Positions 10,028-18,682 of a stretch of 64,000 bases of DNA are shown one piece after another. The first letter of the stretch is position 1. Each line of letters starts with the position of its first letter. Position numbers and translations under genes: made by a program. The notes beneath the pieces are model-generated. The model made no database searches. It was not told the origin of the DNA and saw only the letters and a list, made by a program, of their open reading frames with translations. The DNA is from Actinokineospora baliensis (lineage in GTDB: Bacteria; Actinomycetota; Actinomycetes; Mycobacteriales; Pseudonocardiaceae), in the NCBI RefSeq assembly GCF_016907695.1, contig NZ_JAFBCK010000001.1:7118001-7182000 (forward strand). The letters run 5' to 3'.

Positions 10028-11227
10028 ATGCGATATCGACTGGCGGGGCTGGCGGCGGCCGTGGCGGCGGGCGCCCTGGTGTCCCCGGTGCAGGCCCAGG
10101 CGAGCCGGGTGGACCTCGCGCTGGAGTGGTACGACGTGACGGCGCGGGTGGTCGCGGCGGCGCCCGCGCCGACGCAGGTGACCAACAACCGGACGTGGGC
10201 GATCGGGTGGCTGGCCGCGGCCAGGGCGCTGCGGCACGGGCACGACCGCCCGTTCGCCGAGGCGGCGGTGGCGACGGCGCTGCACGACGCGCTGGTCGAC
10301 CTGGTGCCGGGCCAGTCGGCGGAGATCGATCGGGCGCTGGCCACCACCCTGGCCAGGATCCCGGACGGGGCCGGGAAGTCCCGCGGCGCGCGGGAGGGTG
10401 CCGCGCAGGCGCTCCGGGTCCTGGCCGAGCGCGCGGGTGACGGCCTCGACCCGGCGTCGGTGAACGCGCCGTTCGCGGTGCCGCCCGCCGCGCCCGGGGT
10501 GTGGCAGCCGACGCCGCCCGCATACGCCCCGGCCGCCCAGTACGGGAACCGCTCGGCCAAGCCGTTCGCGCTGCGCCGGGCCGACCAGTTCCGGCCCGCG
10601 CCGCCGCCCGCGTTGGATTCCGCGCGCTACCAGCGCGATCTCGCCGAGGCGCGGGACTACGGGTCGAGCACCAGCACTGTGCGCACCGACGCGCAGACGA
10701 CAGTGGCCTCCTTCTGGTACCAGGGTTCGCAAACCGCTTACGTCACGCCACTGCGGGTCGCGCTGGCCGGGTCGCGGGGTTCGCTGGCCGACCGGGTGGC
10801 GCTGGTCGCCGTGTTCAACGTCGCGGCGGTGGACACCCAGATCGCCACGTCCGACGCGAAGTACGCCTACCAGCTCTGGCGCCCGGTCACCGCGTTGCGG
10901 GCGAACGGCCTGCCGGACTGGACCCCATTGCACGCGACGCCCGCGCACCCGGACTACCCGAGCGGGCACGGCACGTACGCCGGGGTGGCCGAGCAGGTGC
11001 TGACCGCACTGGTCGGACCGCGCGCCTCGAAGCCGTTCGAGCTGACGAGCCCGACGGCACCGGGGGTGGTGTTCCGGTACCAGGCGTGGCGGGAGTTGAG
11101 CCGCGACAACGTGAACGCGCGGGTGTGGTCGGGCATCCACACCCGGGTGGCCGACGAGGTGGGTGTCGAGTTGGGCCGCGACGTCGGCCGCCACACCGTG
11201 GGGGCGGTCGACCGGCTGCTCCGCTGA
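10028..11227 (+). CDS. Secreted vanadium-dependent haloperoxidase-like protein
   Basis: 399 residues from ATG 10028. The first 28 residues (MRYRLAGLAAAVAAGALVSPVQAQA) form a signal peptide ending in an AxA-like site. The PAP2/haloperoxidase active-site motifs are both present: PDYPSGHGTY with His314 (acid-base histidine) and WSGIHTRVADEVG with His371 (the expected vanadate or phosphate ligand). The family oxidises halide with peroxide or acts as a phosphatase; the bacterial vanadium haloperoxidase-like branch is usually of this length. It stands alone on this strand; the Fic-fold gene follows after 334 bases. Which substrate it uses cannot be read from the sequence. Confidence 0.85.
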   Translation: MRYRLAGLAAAVAAGALVSPVQAQASRVDLALEWYDVTARVVAAAPAPTQVTNNRTWAIGWLAAARALRHGHDRPFAEAAVATALHDALVDLVPGQSAEIDRALATTLARIPDGAGKSRGAREGAAQALRVLAERAGDGLDPASVNAPFAVPPAAPGVWQPTPPAYAPAAQYGNRSAKPFALRRADQFRPAPPPALDSARYQRDLAEARDYGSSTSTVRTDAQTTVASFWYQGSQTAYVTPLRVALAGSRGSLADRVALVAVFNVAAVDTQIATSDAKYAYQLWRPVTALRANGLPDWTPLHATPAHPDYPSGHGTYAGVAEQVLTALVGPRASKPFELTSPTAPGVVFRYQAWRELSRDNVNARVWSGIHTRVADEVGVELGRDVGRHTVGAVDRLLR

Positions 11228-11561
11228 GCGGCGGTCCGGTGCTGCGATAAGCCGAATGGGGTGCGCCGTTTCCCCGTGCCCACCCAGAACCGCCGGGACA
11301 ATTGCGTCGTTCGGGTGAACTTCGGCGGTTGCACCGGAGGCCGTGGCGGCCACGCGCTTGTCTTTGTCCAGAAAACGCCCAGCGGGACTGGACCACCGCC
11401 GGGCCAGGACATCCGCGTGGCCGCGCACCGGCGGCGGTGAACTGGGGAATCGGCCGCCGCCCAGGTGGACCAATCCGGGTCTCGGGGGCCAGGTGTCGAT
11501 CAAGGAAGCCGAGATCTCACCGTTTGTGGATATCAGTCCGTGTCTTGGAGGCTTCCCGGCC
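11228..11561 (+). other. Intergenic stretch, no gene recognised
   Basis: This 334-base gap between the haloperoxidase and the Fic-fold gene has an open frame continuous with the Fic gene from about 11343, but its translation (arginine- and proline-rich, no domain) does not look coding. The only clear signal is TTGGAGG near 11545, a ribosome binding site for the ATG at 11562. No strong hairpin was noticed. Confidence 0.5.
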
Positions 11562-12737
11562 ATGGAGACGACGCGGTCTTCCCCGGTGAGGTCTTCCCCC
11601 GCGGGTATGTGGATCCCGGTGCGCGACGGGCGGGACACCGTGCCGGTGCGGCTGGCGGCCGAGGGGGCGTTCCTGCCCAAGCCGCTGCCGTCGGACGTGC
11701 TGCTGTCCTCGCGCACGCACCGGGGTCTGGCCGACGCCCAGGAAGCGTTGGGGCGCTTGGACGAGGCGACGGTCCGGCTGCTCGACCCGTCGGCGTTGGT
11801 GCGCGCCACCCAGGTCCGCGAGGTGCAGCGGTCGGCCCGGTTGGACGGGATCAGCACGGCGCTGCTGGAGGTCCTGGTGTCGCAACTGCCGGGGGTGCGG
11901 CCGGATACCGCGGTCGAACCGGCCATCACCAGCTACTTGCGCGCCGGGGACACGGGCTTCGCGGCCGTGCGCGCGGGCGTGACCGACCACGTCGCCCTGA
12001 TGTCAGCCGTGGCGGGCGCGTTCGGCGGCAGTGAGAGCGGGATCTGGCGTACCCACCACACGTGGCTCGGCGGCAGCGACCCGTTCCTGCTGGCCAGCCC
12101 GCCGGGTGCGGCCAGCAGGGCGGCGTTCGAGCAGTTCGCGGCGTGGTCGGGGGGCGAGACCGAGGTCCCGGTGCTGGCCAAGGTCGCCCTAGGCCACTTC
12201 TTCCACGAGGTCGTCCGCCCGTTCCGGCACGGCAACGGCCACATCGCCCGGCTCTACGTGGGCCTGGAGTTGGCCCGCTCCGGGGTGCTGCGCGGGCAGG
12301 TGCTGCCGCTGTCCACCTGGATCGACCGCAACCTGGGCGAGTACCGCGCCCGGGTGCGCCTGCTGGCCGACGAGGGCGACTACGAGCAGTGGATCTCCTT
12401 CTTCGCCAACGGCATCCGCGCGGTGTCGCGGGAGGAGCTGTCGTTGATCACCAAGCTGGAGGCCGCGCACGAGGCCCTGCACCACCGGCTCTCCGGCAGG
12501 CGCACCGGCAACATCCGCAAGGTCCTGACCAGCCTCATCGCCACCCCCGTCACCAACCACCGCCAGATAGCCGAACTCCACGGCATCACCACCAAGAACG
12601 CCGGAGACGTCTGCGCCCGCCTAGTAGACGCCGGAGTCCTCCACCGCCTCGACGACAAGCCCTACGCCAAGGCCTACTACGCCCCAGACCTGCTGCGGCT
12701 GCTCAGCCTGACCGATCCGCTCCCCCACCGCCCGTAG
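11562..12737 (+). CDS. Fic-fold protein with degenerate catalytic motif
   Basis: 391 residues from ATG 11562, preceded by TTGGAGG. The architecture is that of a class II Fic protein: an N-terminal helical part with S-x-x-x-D-G (SARLDG, residues 91-96), similar to the inhibitory helix motif (S/T)xxxE(G/N); a Fic core; and a C-terminal winged helix (TNHRQIAELHGITTKNAGDV, about residues 333-352). Active Fic AMP-transferases carry HPFx(D/E)GNGRxxR. Here residues 219-230 read RPFRHGNGHIAR: the catalytic His is Arg219, the acidic metal ligand is His223 and the phosphate-binding Arg is His227, while GNG is kept. AMPylation by the normal mechanism is therefore unlikely; the protein may be a binding or regulatory pseudo-enzyme, or use other chemistry. 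It is probably transcribed alone; its last codons recur at 13247. Confidence 0.85.
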   Translation: METTRSSPVRSSPAGMWIPVRDGRDTVPVRLAAEGAFLPKPLPSDVLLSSRTHRGLADAQEALGRLDEATVRLLDPSALVRATQVREVQRSARLDGISTALLEVLVSQLPGVRPDTAVEPAITSYLRAGDTGFAAVRAGVTDHVALMSAVAGAFGGSESGIWRTHHTWLGGSDPFLLASPPGAASRAAFEQFAAWSGGETEVPVLAKVALGHFFHEVVRPFRHGNGHIARLYVGLELARSGVLRGQVLPLSTWIDRNLGEYRARVRLLADEGDYEQWISFFANGIRAVSREELSLITKLEAAHEALHHRLSGRRTGNIRKVLTSLIATPVTNHRQIAELHGITTKNAGDVCARLVDAGVLHRLDDKPYAKAYYAPDLLRLLSLTDPLPHRP

Positions 12738-12756
12738 CGCGAGGATGGGCGGGATA

Positions 12757-12815
12757 GGTGTTCGAGGGGCAAGGGATCTGACTCGGCGGGTGGGGGTGGA
12801 AGGGTCGAGGATGAC
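12757..12815 (-). pseudogene. Older decayed copy of the M15-like gene 3' end
   Basis: Just behind the Fic gene stop, the + strand text from 12757 (GTTCGAGG, then CTCGGCGGGTGGGGGTG) matches the 3' coding end of the gene at 13282-13905, more diverged than the copy at 12889. It no longer has an aligned stop or a continuous frame. It is a remnant of a tandem duplication, not a gene. Confidence 0.6.
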
Positions 12816-12888
12816 GGCTGGCGCGAAGTGGCGCGACGACGCCGGATGGTTCTGCGTCGCACCGCTTCTCCCTCGAACACCACGTGGA

Positions 12889-13030
12889 TCAACGGCGGCG
12901 TTGGCGGCGTTCGAGGGCGAGGGACTTGGCTCGGCGGGTGGGGGTGAAGGGGTCGGGGATGACGCCCGCGGCGGGCGGGGTGTGGGCCGCTTCCCCAGCC
13001 GCCGCTGGGGTGGGAACGGCGCTCGGCTGG
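12889..13030 (-). pseudogene. Near-identical copy of the last ~25 codons of the M15-like gene
   Basis: Bases 12889-12961 match 13282-13354, the 3' end of the M15-like gene, with one difference seen over about 73 bases, including the in-frame stop. On the minus strand it encodes IPDPFTPTRRAKSLALER and the same RRQRRR tail. Upstream (12962-13030) the similarity fades, with only a TPAAA-type stretch left. There is no signal peptide or start, so this is a detached 3' end. The same 19 bases (CCCCACCGCCCGTAGCGCG) stand at 12723-12741 and 13247-13265, which suggests that a unit of about 524 bp was duplicated, covering the end of the Fic gene as well. Confidence 0.75.
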
Positions 13031-13281
13031 GGCCGCGGCGGCGTTCGGCCGAGACCCTGGCGGGAAGCAGTGGCGACGGACGCTGGTGGCCACCATGGTG
13101 TGGCCGGGATCCGCAGCCGCCGCGGTGGCAGCGGCGAGAAGGCCAACTCTCCCGACATGGAACGCCGCCACTCCTTCACTCGCCGCCGCTGGTCCGCCGC
13201 CTCGGCAGCCAGGGGTGCGTCGTCGCCGTTTCCCGCGCCCCGACTACCCCACCGCCCGTAGCGCGGTGGGGCGAGCTCGGA

Positions 13282-13905
13282 TCAGCGGCGGCGTTGGCGG
13301 CGTTCGAGGGCGAGGGACTTGGCTCGGCGGGTGGGGGTGAAGGGGTCGGGGATGGCGCCTGCGGCCACCAGGGTGCGGACCGCGTCCGCGGCCGCCGCCG
13401 GGGTGATGTCCAGGGCGAAGTGGCCTTCCTGCGGGGTGAGCAGATCGTCGCCGCCCCAGCGGATCGCGGCTGAGCAGTCGGTGAGGATGTCTCGGATGGT
13501 GGCGATCTCGTGGGGGTAGAGGTTGCCGGTGGAGGAGAGGGGGAGGCGGGTGGGCAGCAGCGAGATCGCGGTTCCGGAGAGATGGTTGGACTGCAGCGCG
13601 CCAACTCGGCGGTCGGTGGTGTGGCCGAGGATGTCGCCCGCCGCCAAAGGGGTTATCTCGTAGTGGAAGCGGCGTGCGACGTGGGCGAGGAGGATGGCGG
13701 CCGGGCCTGCCAGGGCCGTCATGGTCGCGGTGGAGCCTTCGACGCGGACCTCGGTCATGCCGCGGGTGCGGATGGGCCAGCCGTTGGCGGAGGTGCGGCC
13801 GCGCCATTCGGTCGGCGCGGCGGCGGCTTCGGTGGCGCCGACCGAGAGTGTCAGCGCGACACCGCCCACCCCCGCGAGGAAACCCCGTCGTCCCAGTGTG
13901 GTCAT
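13282..13905 (-). CDS. Tat-exported M15-like (D,D-peptidase fold) protein
   Basis: 207 residues. The start (MTTLGRRGFLAGVGGVALTL) has a twin-arginine motif RRGFLAG and a hydrophobic stretch ending AAAAP, so export by Tat is expected. The mature part has the M15/hedgehog-type signature SNHLSGTAISL (His108) and EGHFALDI (His162), with a tryptophan/glycine turn IRWGGDD between. In M15 zinc peptidases the first motif normally reads SxHxxGxAxD; the aspartate ligand is Ser115 here, so zinc binding or activity may be altered. Its ATG overlaps the stop of the membrane protein gene (ATGA), making it the last gene of a cell-wall operon. The tail ends in RRQRRR. Copies of its 3' end lie downstream. Confidence 0.75.
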   Translation of the reverse strand: MTTLGRRGFLAGVGGVALTLSVGATEAAAAPTEWRGRTSANGWPIRTRGMTEVRVEGSTATMTALAGPAAILLAHVARRFHYEITPLAAGDILGHTTDRRVGALQSNHLSGTAISLLPTRLPLSSTGNLYPHEIATIRDILTDCSAAIRWGGDDLLTPQEGHFALDITPAAAADAVRTLVAAGAIPDPFTPTRRAKSLALERRQRRR

Positions 13906-14279
13906 GTCTGGACCCCTCCCAGAGTTCGTGCGCGGACCGCCATCCCCAGGCAGGCGGTGGCCGCGAGTGCGAGCCCGGCCATGGCCGGGTTGACGTAGCC
14001 GGGGACCAGGTCGATCCCGGCGGCGCATTGCCTGCTCAGGGGCAGCAGGGTCGACCCGCCGACGCGGGCGTCCCAGGCGATCCCGTACACCAGCGCGCAG
14101 GTCTCGCTGATGTCCGGTGTGTACATGTGCGCCGCGCCCCACCCGTACGTCGCGACCGCAGACAAGGCCGCCACGACACCCACGACGGCCCACGGGCGAA
14201 CCGCGCGCGGCAGCCGCCTACTTGCTTTGTGTACCAACAAGATGACGGCAGCCAACACCGCGATAACCAAGCCCACCAT
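13902..14279 (-). CDS. Small membrane protein of unknown function
   Basis: 125 residues with three predicted membrane helices: about residues 2-18 (VGLVIAVLAAVILLV), 33-50 (VVGVVAALSAVATYG) and 95-115 (MAGLALAATACLGMAV). Between helices 2 and 3 lies an outside-facing loop with two cysteines (SETCALVYG, SRQCAAGID) that could form a disulfide. It is wedged between the DUF1906 gene and the M15-like gene: start and stop share one base upstream (TGATG) and ATGA downstream. It probably serves the envelope function of the operon. I do not recognise the family. Confidence 0.75.
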   Translation of the reverse strand: MVGLVIAVLAAVILLVHKASRRLPRAVRPWAVVGVVAALSAVATYGWGAAHMYTPDISETCALVYGIAWDARVGGSTLLPLSRQCAAGIDLVPGYVNPAMAGLALAATACLGMAVRARTLGGVQT

Positions 14280-16651
14280 CAACTCAGCCGCAACCCGCGG
14301 GCGTTCTCCTGCCCTACCAAGCCGAGCAACGTGTCGGCGTAGCCCTGCAGGAACGGGTCGAGCTTGCTGTCGGGCATGTGCCCCGGCAGCAGCGCGTCCC
14401 ACCCGCCGGTCGTCTTGATGGCCGCCGTGCGCAGGGCCGCCAGTTCGGTGTCGCCCGCGCTGCCCAACAGGTTCCGCGCGGTGGCGACCACGTGGTCGGC
14501 GCGACCGCCGTGGCGCAGGTCGACGAACCGGCGGAATCGCGACACGTGGCCGGTGGTCAGGTGTTCCCGCACAGCGGCGTTGATCGGCGTCCCGGCCAGC
14601 ACGGCCGCCGCGACCAGGTACCCGTCGACGTCCTCGACCAGGTCGGCGAACGGGAACGACGAGCTGACGTTGATCTTCGCGAGCCGGTCGGCGCAGAAGG
14701 CGTACCCCGAGGCGTAGGCGGTCCCGTTGGCCCGCCACTCGCCGTAGAACGTGGCCAGGTCACCGCCCCAGCCGCCGAAGTCGCCGCGGTCGGCGGTGGT
14801 GCCGGAGCCGGTTCCGCGCAGCAGCACAGCATTGGCCGTCGCGCCGAAGTGCTCGACCCCGATCTCCACGCCGTAGCAGGGATCGAGGTAGCGGGTCACC
14901 TTGGTCAGGCCCGCCCGTTCGGCGTAGGCGATCCAGTCGCGGTCGACGTCGCCGATGAGGTTCTGCCAGCCGGAGTAGAGGTCGACGTAGGTCGGGTAGC
15001 GCAGGTACTCGGCGACCAGCCGGTTCGGGTCACCCTTGCCGTAGCGCTGGGCGGTCGCGTACAGGTCGTCGACGTACCGCAGGTAAACGTCCACAGGGGA
15101 CTGTTGGCCGCCGACGCCCTCCGGTCCGACACCGGGGTCGCCGCCGTCGCGGCACACCACGCGGTCGAGGTCGAAGCGGTCGGCCCCGGAGGTGAACGAG
15201 AACTCCTTGATCTGGTTGAACGACCAGTTCGTCGGCAGCGGGAACCCCAGGTTCCCCGAGAACCCCCACGACATCCCGGAGACGAAGGAGAACCGGGCGT
15301 AAGCCTCGTCGGTCACCCGCGAGCACACGTTGCGCGACCCGTACACGCCCGCCAGGTAACGCTTGCCCTGGTTGGCCAGACCCGCTTGCACACCGCGGAA
15401 GTAGGGCAGGATGTTGCTGTCGATCTGCTCGTCGGTCGCGTCGTAGTCGACGGCGAAGTAGATCACCGCGCCCCGGTTGAACCCGTAGCCGACCGCCCGC
15501 GCGTGGGCGCGCAACGCGTGCTGGTAGCCCTGCTCGTAGGTGAAGTCCGGGAGTTCACGGGCGTTGTACTGCGAGATCGGGAACATGCGCAGGCCGCCCG
15601 CGAAGATCGCCTCCAGCTCGCCCGGCTGCAACTCCTTGTCCAGCGTGCTGTTGACGTCCTCGTCGAGGTAGCGCCCGACGATGGTGTACCCGGCCGCGCG
15701 CAACGCCTGCGCGCGGGTGATCGAGATGTGGAACCTCGTGTCGCACCCAGTCACGGGCCGATCGGGGTCACCGCTGGAGACCAGCAGCTGCGACCAGGTC
15801 TGGTAGTCGCCGTATCCGGTGGTCGAAAGCGCGGAGAACCGTTGGAAGAACTCGACGAACTGCTTGAGCGCACTGTCGAAAGTGGACTTGAACGCGGTGC
15901 GGACCGGAATGGTGTTGTTACCGGGGATGGTGTCGTCCGGCACCGGGCCGTTGAACACGCACGCGGCGCTGAACAGCTGCACGAACACCCCGGACTGCCC
16001 CAGTGACACCGGGTGCGCGCGCAACCCGCTCTGCGTCGCCGGACCGAAGTTGCCGGTGACCTGGTCCTCCGGGATGCCGAACTCGTACTGCAGCGCCTTC
16101 ATCAGCGCCTTCTGCACGTCCCGCGAGAAGTGCCCGTCGCACGGGGTGGCGAAGAAGGTGGACCTGCCCAGGTACCGGCCGTTGAGCCACTGCTGGATCA
16201 CCCGGACCTGCTCGTCACCACCGGAGAGCAGCACGTAGGCGTCCATGGTCAACAACGCCTTGAACACCTTCGGCGGCAGGGTCCCGTCCCCGCCGACCCC
16301 CAGGTCCGCCTTGAGCTGGGCGACCGCAGTGAGCGTCGCCTGGCTGTAGACGCCATTGGTGGTGCCGCCCCAATAACCCTTGCAGTACAACGCGTGCTGC
16401 ACGATCCGGACGACGTTGGCGTTGGCGTAACCGGGACCGACGTTGCCGCGCTGGGCCAGCAGCGACAACGTGGTGGGGCCGAAGCTGTCCGACAGAGAGG
16501 TGATGCCCAGTTCCCGTTGCAGAGCGCGGGTGAGCGAGAACATCGTGCTCCACGCGGTCTTGCCGTCCTCCGGGCAGCGCACGTAGCCGGGCACGGCGCC
16601 GTAGGTCGCGTTGACCCAACGTTGCGCTTCCAGCACTTTGACATCGGCCAT
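14279..16651 (-). CDS. Large protein with peptidoglycan-binding-like repeats and a DUF1906 glycoside-hydrolase-like domain
   Basis: 790 residues starting at ATG 16651 (MADVKVLEAQRWVN). The N-terminal ~300 residues contain repeated peptidoglycan-binding-domain-like helices (VQHALYCKGYWGGTTNGVYS; QVTGNFGPATQSGLR). The central part (FHISITRAQALRAAGYTIVG onwards, about residues 310-520) is the Rv2525c-like glycoside-hydrolase-like TIM barrel, with YFAVDYDATDEQ and the acidic positions expected for that fold. The C-terminal 250 residues are helical and unassigned. No signal peptide is seen, although Rv2525c-type proteins are usually exported. It leads the three-gene cell-wall operon, with the next start sharing one base with its stop. 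Confidence 0.8.
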   Translation of the reverse strand: MADVKVLEAQRWVNATYGAVPGYVRCPEDGKTAWSTMFSLTRALQRELGITSLSDSFGPTTLSLLAQRGNVGPGYANANVVRIVQHALYCKGYWGGTTNGVYSQATLTAVAQLKADLGVGGDGTLPPKVFKALLTMDAYVLLSGGDEQVRVIQQWLNGRYLGRSTFFATPCDGHFSRDVQKALMKALQYEFGIPEDQVTGNFGPATQSGLRAHPVSLGQSGVFVQLFSAACVFNGPVPDDTIPGNNTIPVRTAFKSTFDSALKQFVEFFQRFSALSTTGYGDYQTWSQLLVSSGDPDRPVTGCDTRFHISITRAQALRAAGYTIVGRYLDEDVNSTLDKELQPGELEAIFAGGLRMFPISQYNARELPDFTYEQGYQHALRAHARAVGYGFNRGAVIYFAVDYDATDEQIDSNILPYFRGVQAGLANQGKRYLAGVYGSRNVCSRVTDEAYARFSFVSGMSWGFSGNLGFPLPTNWSFNQIKEFSFTSGADRFDLDRVVCRDGGDPGVGPEGVGGQQSPVDVYLRYVDDLYATAQRYGKGDPNRLVAEYLRYPTYVDLYSGWQNLIGDVDRDWIAYAERAGLTKVTRYLDPCYGVEIGVEHFGATANAVLLRGTGSGTTADRGDFGGWGGDLATFYGEWRANGTAYASGYAFCADRLAKINVSSSFPFADLVEDVDGYLVAAAVLAGTPINAAVREHLTTGHVSRFRRFVDLRHGGRADHVVATARNLLGSAGDTELAALRTAAIKTTGGWDALLPGHMPDSKLDPFLQGYADTLLGLVGQENARGLRLS

Positions 16652-16830
16652 GGTCCGCCCCCAGCACTTCCCGTGTCGCCCCCAGCGGGCGAATCGGAGG
16701 ATAGGCGGAAGATCAACGGAGGGAGGGGGTGCGCACAGAGACTCCGCACACCCACACCATTCCTCCACAATCCGGTGGCTTCGGGGTCGGCTCGCCTTCG
16801 GCATTGCGCTGGATCGTGGTGGCGTGGGTG

Positions 16831-16976
16831 TGCTCGATGGGGCGAACTTGGTTTGCGCGGGGCCCCTGCGCTACCCGTGGCAGGACCGCAAAGCTGGGGC
16901 CGAAAAGCATGGCCCTGCAGCGCACAACGCTACGGGCACCGCCACCCCACACAAACCAAGTCCGCCCCATCGAGCA
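16831..16976. repeat. Structured dispersed repeat, copy A
   Basis: About 146 bp, bounded by TGCTCGATGGGGCG and its inverted counterpart ending CGCCCCATCGAGCA. The arms extend inward about 27 bases with one constant mismatch; in this copy both arms carry GG (ACTTGGTTTG on the left, CAAACCAAGT on the right). Inner hairpins are possible at CCTGC...GCAGG and GGGCC...GGCCC. The left flank (GGCTCGCCTTCGGCATTGCG) and right flank (CTTCCGAGTGTCCAGTGGTC, 16991) are shared with copy B. It fills most of the gap between the DUF1906 operon and the dehydrogenase. Confidence 0.85.
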
Positions 16977-17109
16977 TTTCGGGTGGGCAGCTTCCGAGTG
17001 TCCAGTGGTCGGCAATGCTGTCGGAGTCGGGTGGTCGGGCTGGCGGGGTCGGCCCCAGCTCAAGAGCGAACAGGCCCTGGGTCAGGGGGGCCGTGCGATT
17101 CCTCGGGGA

Positions 17110-17145
17110 CCGGGTGGGTGCCGAGCGGCTTCGGCACCCACCCGG
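17110..17145 (-). terminator. Strong hairpin after the aldehyde dehydrogenase gene
   Basis: A perfect 15 bp stem (CCGGGTGGGTGCCGA pairing with TCGGCACCCACCCGG) around a 6-base loop lies 3 bases beyond the stop of the dehydrogenase gene. There is no U-run, as usual for actinomycete terminators. Confidence 0.75.
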
Positions 17146-17148
17146 AGG

Positions 17149-18609
17149 TCAGAAGGGGTATCGGGGGAGGTCCCCGCGGAGGGTCACCCACTGGGTTTCG
17201 GTGAAGGCCTCGATGTTGGCCGCGGCGCCGCCGTGGCGGGAGCCGGTGCCGGAGGAGCCGACGCCGCCGAAGGGGGCGGGGGCTTCGTCGTTGACGGTTT
17301 GGTCGTTGATGTGGACCAGGCCGGAGGGCACTCGGTCGGCGAGGTCGAGGCCTGCCTGCAGGTCTCGGGTGAGGATGCCCAGCGAGAGGCCGTAGTCCGA
17401 ACCGGCGGCGAGGGCGGCGACCTCGTCGATCGAGGAGAACGGCGTCACCGGGGCGACCGGGCCGAAGATCTCCTCCTGGTAGGCGGGCACGTCGACCGGC
17501 ACGTCGCCGAGCACGGTTGGGCGGTAGAACAGGCCGTCGAAGGTGCCGCCGGTGCGCACCGTCGCGCCGCCCTCGGCGCTGGCGGTGACCAGGCCGTGCA
17601 CCCGGTCGCGCTGGCCCTGGTCGATCAGCGGACCCAGGGCCACCTGCTCGCGGTACGGGTCGCCGACCGGCAGCCCGGACACCTTCTCGGCCAGCACCGC
17701 CGTGTACTCCTCGGCGATCGACTCGTGCACCAGGTGCCTGCTGGTGGCCATGCAGATCTGACCGGAGTGGGTGAACGTGCCCCACGCGCCGACCGAGGCC
17801 GCCGCGGTGACGTCCACGTCGGGCAGGACGATCAGCGCCGAGTTGCCGCCCAGCTCCAGGTGCGCCCGCTTGAGGTGCTGGCCCGCCAGCGCCCCCACCG
17901 CGCGCCCGGCCCTGGTCGACCCGGTGAACGCGATGACCCGCACCGCGGGCTCGGTGACCAGGGCCTCGCCGACGTCGGCGCCGCCGGGTAGCACCTGCAG
18001 CAGGCCCTCGGGCAGCCCGGCCTCGGCGAAGATCCGCGCGAACACGGCTCCGCCGGAGATCGCGGTGCGCGGGTCGGGCTTGAGGATGACCGCGTTGCCC
18101 AGGGCCAGCGCGGGGGCGACCGCGCGGATGGCCAGGATCGTGGGGACGTTGAACGGCGCGATCACGCCGACCACGCCCACGGGCAGCCTGCGCGCGAACG
18201 ACAGCCGGGGCGCACCGGTGCGCAGCAGCTCGCCGTACGGGTGCGAGGGCAGCGCGGCGGCCTCGTAGCACTCCTGGGCGCTGGTGTGGACCTGGAACTC
18301 GCCGAACGGCCGGATCGCGCCGGACTCCCGGGAGAGCCAGTCCTTGATCTCCTCGGCGTGCAGGGTCAGCAGGTCACCGGCACCGCGCAGCACCGCGGCC
18401 CGCAGCTCGTGGGGTGCCGCAGCCCAGGCCCGCTGCGCGGTGACCGCCCGCTCGGCCGCCGCGTGCACGTCGGCCGGGGTGGCCTTGCCGACCACCCCGA
18501 GCGGCTCCCCGGTGGCGGGCTCCACGGCGGTGTAGGTCCCGCCACCGCCCTCGGTCCAGGTCCCGGTCCAGACCTTTCCCTGCCACGCGCCGTCCTCGAG
18601 CAGTGCCAT
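17149..18609 (-). CDS. Aldehyde dehydrogenase, benzaldehyde dehydrogenase-like
   Basis: 486 residues of the NAD(P)-dependent aldehyde dehydrogenase superfamily. Catalytic residues are all present: Lys177 (VILKPDP), Glu252 (LELGGNSALI) and nucleophile Cys286 (SGQICMATS); GSTRAG at 230-235 is the cofactor-binding turn. The start region (MALLEDGAWQGKVWTGTW) and overall pattern resemble actinobacterial benzaldehyde dehydrogenases that oxidise aromatic aldehydes to acids. I chose ATG 18609 because GGAGG lies 8-12 bases before it. It is divergent from the hydrolase gene; an AGTTGT/ACAACT palindrome at 18670 in its promoter region may be its operator. A perfect hairpin follows its stop. Confidence 0.85.
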   Translation of the reverse strand: MALLEDGAWQGKVWTGTWTEGGGGTYTAVEPATGEPLGVVGKATPADVHAAAERAVTAQRAWAAAPHELRAAVLRGAGDLLTLHAEEIKDWLSRESGAIRPFGEFQVHTSAQECYEAAALPSHPYGELLRTGAPRLSFARRLPVGVVGVIAPFNVPTILAIRAVAPALALGNAVILKPDPRTAISGGAVFARIFAEAGLPEGLLQVLPGGADVGEALVTEPAVRVIAFTGSTRAGRAVGALAGQHLKRAHLELGGNSALIVLPDVDVTAAASVGAWGTFTHSGQICMATSRHLVHESIAEEYTAVLAEKVSGLPVGDPYREQVALGPLIDQGQRDRVHGLVTASAEGGATVRTGGTFDGLFYRPTVLGDVPVDVPAYQEEIFGPVAPVTPFSSIDEVAALAAGSDYGLSLGILTRDLQAGLDLADRVPSGLVHINDQTVNDEAPAPFGGVGSSGTGSRHGGAAANIEAFTETQWVTLRGDLPRYPF

Positions 18610-18669
18610 CGCGTCGTCCTCCGTCTGCGGCGAGCACACCGGTCAGGGGTGAGCCTGCTGCATTGTTGA

Positions 18670-18682
18670 AGTTGTGACAACT
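18670..18682. promoter_or_regulatory. Candidate operator upstream of the aldehyde dehydrogenase gene
   Basis: AGTTGTGACAACT is a perfect 6 bp inverted repeat around one base, 61 bases before the dehydrogenase start in the divergent region. The GTTGT/ACAAC pattern resembles GntR- or MarR-type sites. No regulator gene is adjacent. Confidence 0.4.
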
